This document shows, piece after piece, positions 27,036-34,827 of a DNA stretch of 64,000 nt. Location of the stretch: NCBI RefSeq assembly GCF_020510685.1, contig NZ_CP075185.1, positions 4,419,001 to 4,483,000 of the forward strand, written 5' to 3'. Source of the DNA: Dechloromonas denitrificans (GTDB lineage Bacteria > Pseudomonadota > Gammaproteobacteria > Burkholderiales > Rhodocyclaceae). How positions within the stretch are numbered: the stretch's first letter is position 1; every line of letters begins with the position of its first letter. A model generated the notes under the pieces. That model saw only the letters and a program-made list of their open reading frames with translations. It ran no database searches and was not told where the DNA came from. The position numbers and the translations under genes were made by a program.

Positions 27036-27517
27036 AATCGCGTCACAAGAAACTCGCCCTGATCGGCGGCGCCCTCGCCGTCATCGGCATCATCGCGGCG
27101 CTGGTCCTCAATGCCCTGAACAGCAACATCGCCCTCTACATCACGCCGACCGAAGTGGCGGCCGGCAAGGCGCCCCAGAACAAGCTGTTCCGCATCGGCG
27201 GCCTAGTCAAGGAAGGCAGCATCCAGCGCCAGGCGGACGGCGTGACGCTGCGCTTCGTCATTACCGATACCGAAAAGGACATCGTGGTCGATTACAAGGG
27301 CATCCTTCCCGACCTCTTCAAGGAAGGCAAGGGCGCCGTGGCCCAAGGCAAGCTGACTGCCGCCGGCACGTTTACGGCGACCGAAGTGCTGGCCAAGCAC
27401 GATGAAAACTACATGCCGCCGGAAGCCGCCAAAGCGGTCGACGATGCCCAGGCCCGCGCTGCCGGCAAGCATGTTTCCCCCTCTACCTCTGGCGACCAGC
27501 CGAAAGCGAGCTACTGA
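27032..27517 (+). CDS. ccmE: periplasmic heme chaperone CcmE
   Basis: 161 residues: N-terminal membrane anchor (about 8-28) and periplasmic OB-fold domain. The heme-binding H123 with Y127 in [12 protein letters not shown] is intact (the HxxxY type). Receives heme from CcmC and hands it to CcmF/CcmH. Overlaps ccmD by four bases. Confidence 0.96.
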   Translation: MKSRHKKLALIGGALAVIGIIAALVLNALNSNIALYITPTEVAAGKAPQNKLFRIGGLVKEGSIQRQADGVTLRFVITDTEKDIVVDYKGILPDLFKEGKGAVAQGKLTAAGTFTATEVLAKHDENYMPPEAAKAVDDAQARAAGKHVSPSTSGDQPKASY

Positions 27518-27519
27518 GC

Positions 27520-29514
27520 ATGATCCCGGAAATCGGCCATTTCGCCCTCATTCTCGCCACGCTGGTCGCGCTGCTGCTCGGTACGCTGCCGCTGATCGGC
27601 GCCCACCAGAACCGCGGCGCCTGGATCGCCGTCGCCCGTCCGGCGGCGACCGCGATGGCGCTGCTCATCACCTTCTCCTTCGCCTGCCTGGTCCAGGCCT
27701 TCGTCGCCAACGACTTCTCGGTGGTTTACGTCGCCCAGCACTCCAATTCGCTGCTCCCGGTCGAATACCGGATGGCCGCTGTCTGGGGCGGCCATGAAGG
27801 CTCGCTGCTGCTGTGGATGCTGATGCTCTCCTGGTGGGCCTTCGCCGTCCGCGTCTTTTCCGGCGACCTGCCGGAAGCGATGATTGCCCGTGTGCTCGGC
27901 ACGCTCGGCCTGGTCGCCTTCGGCTTCCTGCTCTTCATCCTGTTCACTTCCAACCCCTTCGACCGCCTGCTGCCTGGCGCCGCCGAAGGGCGCGACCTCA
28001 ACCCGCTGCTTCAGGATCCTGGGCTGATCATCCATCCGCCGCTGCTCTACATGGGCTACGTCGGCTTCTCGGTGGCCTTCGCCTTCGCCATCGCCGCGCT
28101 GCTCTCCGGACAGCTTGACGCCGCCTGGGCGCGCTGGTCGCGGCCATGGACGACGGCCGCCTGGATTTTCCTGACGCTGGGCATCGCCATGGGCTCATGG
28201 TGGGCCTATTACGAACTCGGCTGGGGCGGCTGGTGGTTCTGGGATCCGGTCGAAAACGCCTCGTTCATGCCCTGGCTGGTCGGCACGGCGTTGATCCACA
28301 GCCTGGCGGTTACCGAAAAGCGCGGCAGCTTCAAGAACTGGACGGTGCTGCTGGCCATTTCCGCCTTCTCGCTGTCCCTGCTCGGCACCTTCCTGGTCCG
28401 TTCCGGCGTGCTGACCTCGGTGCACGCCTTCGCCACCGATCCGACGCGCGGCATCTTCATCCTCGTCTTCCTGGTTGCCGTCATCGGCTCCTCGCTCGCA
28501 CTGTTCGCCTGGCGCGCCCCGAAAGTCGGGCTGGGCGGGCGTTTCGGGCTGGTCTCGCGGGAATCCCTGCTGCTCACCAACAACGTGCTGCTGGTCGTCG
28601 CCTGCGCCACCGTGCTGCTCGGCACGCTCTACCCGCTGCTCATCGATGCGCTCGGCGTCGGCAAGATTTCGGTCGGGCCGCCGTACTTCAACGCCGTCTT
28701 CGTCCCGGTGATGACGCCGATCCTGTTCCTGATGGCCGTCGCCCCCTTCGCCCGCTGGAAAGCGGCATCGATCCGCGAGATTTTGCGCACCTTGCGCTGG
28801 GCCATGCTCGCCGCGCTGCTCGTCGCCATTGCCGTGCCGCTGCTCTACGGCCACTGGTCGGCGCTGACCGGCCTCGGCATCCTGCTCGCCACCTGGATCA
28901 CCCTCGGCGCCGTGCTCAATTTCGTCGAACGGGTGCAGCGTACCCGGGCCGGCCAGTCCTTCCTGCGGGCTGCCCTGAAACAGCCGCGCAGCTTCTTCGG
29001 CATGCATCTAGCCCATATCGGCATCGCCGTCTTCGTCGTCGGCGTCACCATGGTGATGAGCTTCGAGCAGGAAAAGGACATCAAGATGGCGCAGGGCGAT
29101 ACCGTCGAGGTCGCCGGTTACAGTTTCACCTTCAATGGCGTCAAGACCGTCGAGGGACCGAACTACGTGGCCGCCCAGGGCGATTTCGATCTGGCCATCA
29201 ACGGCAAGGTGCAGCGCAAGATGAACCCGGAGAAGCGCAACTATCATTCGTCGGCCATGCCGATGACCGAGGCGGCGATCGACGCCGGTTTCCTGCGCGA
29301 CGTTTATGTCTCGCTCGGCGAACCGATCGAGCGCGACAAGCCGGAAGGCGAATGGGCCGTGCGCGTCTATTACAAGCCCTTCGTCGACTGGATCTGGGCC
29401 GGTTGCATCCTGATGGCGCTGGGCGGCCTGCTGGCCATGCTCGACCGGCGCTATCGCGTCAAATCCCGCGCCGCCTCGGCGGTCAAAACTCCGGCTGGAA
29501 CTCAACCCGCATGA
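27520..29514 (+). CDS. ccmF: cytochrome c heme lyase subunit CcmF
   Basis: 664-residue integral membrane protein with the WWD motif (GGWWFWDPVENASFMPWL at about 232) and many helices. It attaches heme to apocytochromes with CcmH/CcmI. Two bases separate it from ccmE; its stop overlaps the ccmG start (ATGA). Confidence 0.97.
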   Translation: MIPEIGHFALILATLVALLLGTLPLIGAHQNRGAWIAVARPAATAMALLITFSFACLVQAFVANDFSVVYVAQHSNSLLPVEYRMAAVWGGHEGSLLLWMLMLSWWAFAVRVFSGDLPEAMIARVLGTLGLVAFGFLLFILFTSNPFDRLLPGAAEGRDLNPLLQDPGLIIHPPLLYMGYVGFSVAFAFAIAALLSGQLDAAWARWSRPWTTAAWIFLTLGIAMGSWWAYYELGWGGWWFWDPVENASFMPWLVGTALIHSLAVTEKRGSFKNWTVLLAISAFSLSLLGTFLVRSGVLTSVHAFATDPTRGIFILVFLVAVIGSSLALFAWRAPKVGLGGRFGLVSRESLLLTNNVLLVVACATVLLGTLYPLLIDALGVGKISVGPPYFNAVFVPVMTPILFLMAVAPFARWKAASIREILRTLRWAMLAALLVAIAVPLLYGHWSALTGLGILLATWITLGAVLNFVERVQRTRAGQSFLRAALKQPRSFFGMHLAHIGIAVFVVGVTMVMSFEQEKDIKMAQGDTVEVAGYSFTFNGVKTVEGPNYVAAQGDFDLAINGKVQRKMNPEKRNYHSSAMPMTEAAIDAGFLRDVYVSLGEPIERDKPEGEWAVRVYYKPFVDWIWAGCILMALGGLLAMLDRRYRVKSRAASAVKTPAGTQPA

Positions 29515-30095
29515 ATCGTTATTACTGGATCCTGGGTGCCTTCGCCGCCCTCGTCGCCCTGCTCGCCGTCGGCCTCGGCCTGAATCCGCGCGACGTGCCT
29601 TCGCCGCTCGTCGGCAAGCCGGCACCGGCCTTCACACTGAAGGTTCTCGGCACACCGGACAAGACCTTCAGCCCGCAGGACCTGCGCGGCAAGGTCTGGC
29701 TGATCAATGTCTGGGCTTCGTGGTGCGTCTCCTGCCGGGCCGAGCATCCGGTACTGGTCGAATTCTCGAAGCAGAAAGCCGTGCCGCTGATCGGGCTGAA
29801 CTACAAGGAAGTGCGCGGCGACGGCGCGTTCGACATGAGCAAGATGCCGGCCGACGACGAAAAGAAGCTCGCCGACCAGCGGGCCAACAAGTGGCTGGCC
29901 GAACACGGCGACCCGTACACGCTGACCGCGATGGATCTCGATGGCCGCGTCGGCATCGATTACGGCGTCTATGGCGTGCCGGAAACCTACGTCATCGACA
30001 AGGCCGGGGTCATCCGCATGAAGCATACCGGCCCGATCACGCCGGATGTGCTGGGTAAAAAAATCATGCCCTTGCTGGCAGAGCTGAATAAATGA
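29511..30095 (+). CDS. ccmG: thiol:disulfide interchange protein CcmG/DsbE
   Basis: 194 residues, N-terminal membrane anchor (about 5-24) and periplasmic thioredoxin fold. Active site WCVSC (the usual form has Pro after the first Cys; here Val). It keeps apocytochrome c cysteines reduced. The ATG at 29511 overlaps ccmF by four bases; the much longer open frame upstream on this strand is a shadow of ccmF. Confidence 0.95.
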   Translation: MNRYYWILGAFAALVALLAVGLGLNPRDVPSPLVGKPAPAFTLKVLGTPDKTFSPQDLRGKVWLINVWASWCVSCRAEHPVLVEFSKQKAVPLIGLNYKEVRGDGAFDMSKMPADDEKKLADQRANKWLAEHGDPYTLTAMDLDGRVGIDYGVYGVPETYVIDKAGVIRMKHTGPITPDVLGKKIMPLLAELNK

Positions 30096-30565
30096 TCGTC
30101 CGCGCCCTGATTTTTGCCCTGCTGTTCGGCTCGACCGCCGCCATCGCCTCGAGCGCCACGGAAGCGGCCCTGGCCGCCGATCCGGTGGCCGAAAAACGCC
30201 TGCAGGAAATGTCCGCCGAGCTGCGCTGCCTGGTCTGCCAGAACCAGACCATCGCCGACTCCAATGCCGAGCTGGCCCAGGATCTGCGCCGCGAGATTCG
30301 CGGCATGATCAAGGAAGGCAAGAGCAATACCGAGATCATCGACTTCATGGTCGTCCGCTACGGCGACTTCGTCCTCTACCGGCCGCCGCTCAAGGGCATC
30401 ACGCTGCTCCTCTGGGGCGGCCCGCTGGCCCTGATGCTGTTCGGCCTCTTCATGCTGCAGCGCTACCTGCGCCGGCGAGCCGGCCGTCTGGCCGATGAAC
30501 GTCCGCTGTCCGCCGATGAAGCCAGCCGCGCCGAAGCGCTGCTCAAGGAACCCGATACCAAATGA
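30092..30565 (+). CDS. ccmH: cytochrome c maturation protein CcmH
   Basis: 157 residues: signal peptide, periplasmic domain with LRCLVCQNQTIADSNA (the CxxC that reduces apocytochrome c), and one C-terminal membrane helix. Short CcmH type, with CcmI as a separate gene. Overlaps ccmG and ccmI by four bases each. Confidence 0.96.
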   Translation: MIVRALIFALLFGSTAAIASSATEAALAADPVAEKRLQEMSAELRCLVCQNQTIADSNAELAQDLRREIRGMIKEGKSNTEIIDFMVVRYGDFVLYRPPLKGITLLLWGGPLALMLFGLFMLQRYLRRRAGRLADERPLSADEASRAEALLKEPDTK

Positions 30566-31404
30566 CCCAGTTCGCCATCTACGCCACCCTGCTCATCGTG
30601 GTCGTCGCCGCTTTCGTGTTGCCGCCGCTCTGGCTGGGCCTGCGCCCGAACAACAAGAAAATCGACCGCCAGGAAGCCAACCTCGCCATCTTCCGCGACC
30701 AGTTGGCCGACCTCGACCGCGAAAAATCCGACGGCACGCTGGCCGCTGCCGATTTCGATCAGGCACGGAGCGAATTGCAGCGGCGGCTGGTCGAAGAGGT
30801 GCCGAGCGAAGGCAACGCCGCCACGCCGCTCGCCGTCCAGGGGCCGAGCCGCAAAACCGCCATCGCCGTGTTGCTGCTGATGCCGATCCTGGCTCTGCTC
30901 GCCTACGGCATTCTCGGTAACCCGAAAGCCCTCGACCCGGCGCAGACCGCCAGCCCGGCCCAGATGACGCCGGAAAAAATCAACGCCATGGTGGCCAAGC
31001 TGGCCGAGCGCATGCAGGCCAATCCGGACGACATGCAGGGCTGGCTGATGCTGGCCCGTTCGTACAAGACCATGGGCCGCTACGAAGAAGCTGCGGCGGC
31101 TTACGGCAAGGCCGAGAAGGCCATCAACGACGACCCGGAACTGCTCGCCAGCTATGCCGAAACACTCGCCATGGCAGCCGGCAAAGGCCTGACCGGCAAA
31201 CCGCAACAACTGGTCAACCGGGCCCTGAAACTCGACCCGAACAATGGCCACGCGCTCTTCCTGGCCGGTGCCGCCGCCATGGAAGCGGGCGACAGCAAGC
31301 AAGGCATCGCCTACTGGGAAGCCCTGCTGCCGCAGGTCGAACCGGGCTCTGAGATCGACCAGATGCTGCGCAGCGGCATCGACAAGATGAAACAGGCGAA
31401 ATAG
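30562..31404 (+). CDS. ccmI: cytochrome c maturation protein CcmI
   Basis: 280 residues. Two membrane helices (about 5-25 and 94-112) enclose a coiled cytoplasmic loop (LAIFRDQLADLDREKSDG); the periplasmic part has TPR repeats (PDDMQGWLMLARSYKTMGRYEEAAAAYGKA). Holds the apocytochrome C-terminus for CcmFH. Last ccm gene. Confidence 0.95.
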   Translation: MTQFAIYATLLIVVVAAFVLPPLWLGLRPNNKKIDRQEANLAIFRDQLADLDREKSDGTLAAADFDQARSELQRRLVEEVPSEGNAATPLAVQGPSRKTAIAVLLLMPILALLAYGILGNPKALDPAQTASPAQMTPEKINAMVAKLAERMQANPDDMQGWLMLARSYKTMGRYEEAAAAYGKAEKAINDDPELLASYAETLAMAAGKGLTGKPQQLVNRALKLDPNNGHALFLAGAAAMEAGDSKQGIAYWEALLPQVEPGSEIDQMLRSGIDKMKQAK

Positions 31405-31414
31405 GGCGGATTCG

Positions 31415-31891
31415 ATGGTCGACGTCAGCCGCCGCGGTTTCCTCCGTGGCCGGCCACGCCCCAAGGCCGAAATCCGGCCCCCCTGGGCGCTCGCCGAGGC
31501 GGCTTTCATCGACCGCTGCACGCGCTGCAACGACTGCCTGCCGGCCTGCCCGCAGGCGATTCTGATCGCCGGCGACGGCGGCTACCCGACGGTCGATTTC
31601 AGCCGCGCCGAATGCACCTTCTGCGGCGAATGCGTCAAGGTCTGCCGACCGCAGGCGCTGCTCCGCGACGACAGCCGGGTGCCATGGACCATCAAGGCGC
31701 TCATCAGCGACCTTTGCCTGGCCCGCCGGGGTGTCGAATGCCGGGTCTGCGGCGATTTCTGCGACGTCCGGGCGATCCGTTTCACGCCCCGCCTCGGCGG
31801 CAGCCCGCTGCCGGAGATCGCGACCGAGCAATGCACCGGCTGCGGTGCCTGTCTGGCACCTTGCCCGAGCCAGGCCATCGCCATCCGTTAA
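31415..31891 (+). CDS. napF: ferredoxin-type protein NapF
   Basis: 158 residues with four cysteine clusters for [4Fe-4S] binding: CTRCNDCLPACP, CTFCGECVKVCRP, CRVCGDFC and CTGCGACLAPCP. The N-terminus MVDVSRRGFLRGR is the NapF mark, a twin-arginine-like motif without a hydrophobic stretch. NapF is a cytoplasmic helper in maturation of periplasmic nitrate reductase NapA. No other nap gene is in the window. It sits 10 bp after ccmI, probably in the ccm transcript, recalling nap-ccm clusters in other bacteria. Confidence 0.92.
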   Translation: MVDVSRRGFLRGRPRPKAEIRPPWALAEAAFIDRCTRCNDCLPACPQAILIAGDGGYPTVDFSRAECTFCGECVKVCRPQALLRDDSRVPWTIKALISDLCLARRGVECRVCGDFCDVRAIRFTPRLGGSPLPEIATEQCTGCGACLAPCPSQAIAIR

Positions 31892-31972
31892 ATCACGGTT
31901 CCTTTCACAACATCGGTATGCGTGTTGTGCTTAAATTGCCCTGATTCCCCCGCTCACCGGAGACCACAGAAG

Positions 31973-32905
31973 ATGACCCAACAAAAATTCCGCCTCGTCA
32001 CCCGCAGCGATTTCGACGGCCTGGTTTGTGCCGTGCTGCTCAATGAACTGGACCTGATCGACGACATCAAGTTTGTCCATCCGAAAGACATGCAGGATGG
32101 CAAGATCGACATCACGGCGCGCGACATCACCACCAATCTGCCCTATGTTGCCAACGCCCATCTGGCTTTCGACCATCACCTGTCGGAAACCATTCGCAAT
32201 AGCGGCGAGCGCAAGAATCACATCATCGAAGCGGATGCCCCGTCGGCGGCGCGGGTCGTCTATAACTACTACGGTGGCAAAAAGGCCTTCCCGGCGGTCG
32301 CCGACGACATGATGGCGGCGGTCGACAAAAGCGACTCGGCGCAATTCAGCCGCGATGAAATCCTCAAGCCGACCGGCTGGGTTCTGCTCAATTATCTGAT
32401 GGATGCCCGCACCGGGCTGGGCCGCTTCCGCGAGTTCCGGATCAGCAACTACACGCTGATGATGGATCTGATCAAATACTGCCGCAATCACGGCATCGAC
32501 GAGATCCTGGCGCTACCGGACGTCAAGGAGCGGGTCGAGCTGTATTTCGAACAGTCGGAAAAAGCCAAGGATCAGATCCTGCGCTGCAGCACGGTGTACA
32601 AGAATCTGGTGGTCCTCGACCTGCGCCATGAGGAAACGATCTGGGCGACCAATCGCTTCATGATCTACGCGCTGTTCCCGCAGACCAATATTTCCGTCCA
32701 TGTCCTGTGGGGCGTCCAGAAGCAGAACACCGTGCTGGCCACCGGCAAATCGATTCTCGACCGGGGGAGCAAGACCAACGTCGGCGAATTGATGCTGCAA
32801 TACGGCGGCGGCGGCCACCAGGCGGCCGGTACCTGCCAGGTCGCCAACGACCAGGCGGAAGCCACGCTGAGCGCGCTGATCGCGCGGATCAACGCCGACG
32901 GTTGA
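31973..32905 (+). CDS. DHH-family phosphoesterase (exopolyphosphatase-like)
   Basis: 310 residues. Motifs: TRSDFDGLVCAVLL (residues 7-20), FDHHLS with the DHH metal site near 65, and C-terminal DHHA1 GGGGHQAAGTC. Such proteins hydrolyse small phosphodiesters, nanoRNA or polyphosphate; the substrate here cannot be told. ATG at 31973 with a CCGGAGA ribosome binding site; upstream in-frame residues are not needed. Convergent with the next gene, ending one base before its stop. Confidence 0.88.
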   Translation: MTQQKFRLVTRSDFDGLVCAVLLNELDLIDDIKFVHPKDMQDGKIDITARDITTNLPYVANAHLAFDHHLSETIRNSGERKNHIIEADAPSAARVVYNYYGGKKAFPAVADDMMAAVDKSDSAQFSRDEILKPTGWVLLNYLMDARTGLGRFREFRISNYTLMMDLIKYCRNHGIDEILALPDVKERVELYFEQSEKAKDQILRCSTVYKNLVVLDLRHEETIWATNRFMIYALFPQTNISVHVLWGVQKQNTVLATGKSILDRGSKTNVGELMLQYGGGGHQAAGTCQVANDQAEATLSALIARINADG

Positions 32906-33169
32906 TCAGACTTCGGGCGGGGCAGGCGGAATGAGCGGCGGCGGTGAAAAGCCCAGTTCGAGCATCTCCGCCTCCAGCTTGATGCGCAAGACCAGCAAGC
33001 CCTGCAGGCTGGAGCGCGCCTTGTCCGCCGCCCAGGTATCGTGATGGTCGCGCAGACAGGCATCGATTTCATGGCGATTGCCCAGGTCGACCCGGCAAAT
33101 GGCCGCGTAGCGACGAATCTCGTGATCGAGATCGGCCAGTTCGCGTTCATAATGTTCAAATCCACTCAT
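32906..33169 (-). CDS. 87-residue hypothetical protein
   Basis: Charged, helical N-terminus (HYERELADLDHEIRRYAAI), then CRVDLGNRHEIDACL with two cysteines, and a proline-rich C-terminus (FSPPPLIPPAPPEV). No family recognised. ATG at 33169; it fits exactly between two neighbours and its composition is protein-like. It diverges from the 511-residue gene, sharing a 29-bp intergenic region. Confidence 0.65.
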   Translation of the reverse strand: MSGFEHYERELADLDHEIRRYAAICRVDLGNRHEIDACLRDHHDTWAADKARSSLQGLLVLRIKLEAEMLELGFSPPPLIPPAPPEV

Positions 33170-33198
33170 GGCTTCAGGATACGCCGAAAGGAGCCCAC

Positions 33199-34734
33199 AT
33201 GCACTGGCTAGCTCTGCCCGAACCGCGCCGGAACATCACCCTCGCCTTTCACGACGGCGCTTCGGCCCGCGCCTGGCTTGCCGCCCAACCGCAAGCCCAG
33301 GCACTGCACATGGTGGCCGCCCTGCGCCTGCAGATCGAGGCGATCGACGGCTCGGCCCTGCCCCCCGCCGAGGCCCTCGAACTGCTCAACCTGCTGCGCG
33401 CGGCAGCGGTGCCGGCCCAGGAGAACCTGGAAGCGCGCTATTTCCGCAAAGCCTTGCCGATGCCGGAAGATGACCAACGCTGCTTCGAGCACGCACATGG
33501 CTTATGGACCCGGCTGGGCGTCGCCTACTTGCGTCTCGCCCCGCAATTTCCGCCGGCCGAGAAAGGCCTGCCGCTGAACCGCGCCGCCTGCGCCTTCCGG
33601 ATGGCCGAATACTGCCACTTCCAGGCCGCCCGGCAATGCCCCGAATTGCTCGACCGCCTGCTCTTTGGCGTTCTTGCCCAGGCGGAAAGCAACGGGGTGT
33701 TGCGCCAGCCGCTGGCCGACCCGGACTTTCGCCATCTCGGCGAAGCCAATATCGCCGGCCATCTGGCCTGGGCCTTCCTGCTCCGGTTGATCGATCCGTA
33801 TCGCCTGACCTCGCCGCAGCTCGTCGTCGCCAACCGGGCGCTCAGTCGCTGGCGGGAATTGTGCACTTTTCAGGCGACCCCCGACGACACGCCGAAGAGC
33901 CAGACGATCGATCTGCTGCCACTCTTTGGCGGCCAATTGCCAGAAGGCATCCCGCGCTGGCTTGATGTCCGCCCGGTGGCGCGCAAGATTCGCCACCGCC
34001 TTGAGGCGCTCCAGGCCGGTCAGTCACCGGAATCGCTGAAGCTCGGCCGCGAACTCTCGCCAGCAGCCAGCATCCGCCTGCTCACTGAACTCGCTGCCAG
34101 CCTGAAGTCGCCGCAACGGGCCGCATCAACCGAGATCGGTGAAATCGAGATCGCCTTTGGCGCCGAAAATGCCTATGCCATTTTTGCCGGTGACTTCCTC
34201 AATCCCGTAGGCAATCTGGAGGCCAGCAGCACCGCCCTGGCCCACGACCGACTGGCAATGTTCGGCTTCGATCGCGTCTCGCAGATGCCGACCGCGGTGA
34301 AGAAACTCAACGTGCCGGGCGAAGTCTGGACGATGGTCGATGGCATGGCGGTTCGGCCACCGGATCTGCAGGTCACACGCCGCCTGGCCCCCTGCCTGAT
34401 CGCCTCGACCAGCCAGGGCAAGCCCCGTCTCGGCGTACTCTTCGGCCTGCAGACGACAGCCGCCGAGGCACTGACCGGCGGCCTGCACTGGTATGAGGAA
34501 AAAGTCGAGGCCTGCAGCTTGAAACGGCCGGCCAGCCACGCCCAGCGCGCACCGCGCATCCCCGCCTTCCTGCTGCGTAGCGCCGATGCCGTGTCGCTGA
34601 TCCTGCCGGCCAACGCCGGCGCCCGTCTCGATGTCGGCCTGGCGCTTGACGGCGCTTCGCTGGAACACCTGGTGCCGACCGATGTCTTGGAGCGCGGCGT
34701 CGATTACGTTCGGTACGGCTGCCGGTTGGCCTGA
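33199..34734 (+). CDS. 511-residue protein of unknown function
   Basis: Soluble, mostly alpha-helical in the first 340 residues, with short hydrophobic stretches but no membrane helix or signal. The C-terminal 150 residues look beta-rich (EVWTMVDGMAVRPPDLQVTRRLAPCLIASTSQGKPRLGVLFGLQT), which might be a small barrel domain such as PilZ, but the RxxxR and D/NxSxxG motifs are not seen. ATG at 33199, GAAAGGAGC ribosome binding site. No operon partner. Function not recognised. Confidence 0.8.
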   Translation: MHWLALPEPRRNITLAFHDGASARAWLAAQPQAQALHMVAALRLQIEAIDGSALPPAEALELLNLLRAAAVPAQENLEARYFRKALPMPEDDQRCFEHAHGLWTRLGVAYLRLAPQFPPAEKGLPLNRAACAFRMAEYCHFQAARQCPELLDRLLFGVLAQAESNGVLRQPLADPDFRHLGEANIAGHLAWAFLLRLIDPYRLTSPQLVVANRALSRWRELCTFQATPDDTPKSQTIDLLPLFGGQLPEGIPRWLDVRPVARKIRHRLEALQAGQSPESLKLGRELSPAASIRLLTELAASLKSPQRAASTEIGEIEIAFGAENAYAIFAGDFLNPVGNLEASSTALAHDRLAMFGFDRVSQMPTAVKKLNVPGEVWTMVDGMAVRPPDLQVTRRLAPCLIASTSQGKPRLGVLFGLQTTAAEALTGGLHWYEEKVEACSLKRPASHAQRAPRIPAFLLRSADAVSLILPANAGARLDVGLALDGASLEHLVPTDVLERGVDYVRYGCRLA

Positions 34735-34735
34735 C

Positions 34736-34825
34736 AGAAAAAAGGCCCGTCCGGAGACGGGCCTTGCATGCCTCACCCCGCGCTGTGCTGCGGGGTGCAA
34801 GCGACCGTCAGAAACGGTCGCTTGC
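34736..34825 (-). terminator. three tandem stem-loops after pccA, the last a rho-independent terminator
   Basis: In transcription order on the minus strand: a 12-bp perfect stem (34825-34814 with 34808-34797), an 8-bp stem (34797-34790 with 34781-34774), and a 10-bp stem (34765-34756 with 34751-34742), followed by a run of six T. The last is a clear terminator; the first starts 2 bp after the pccA stop. Confidence 0.85.
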
Positions 34826-34827
34826 GA

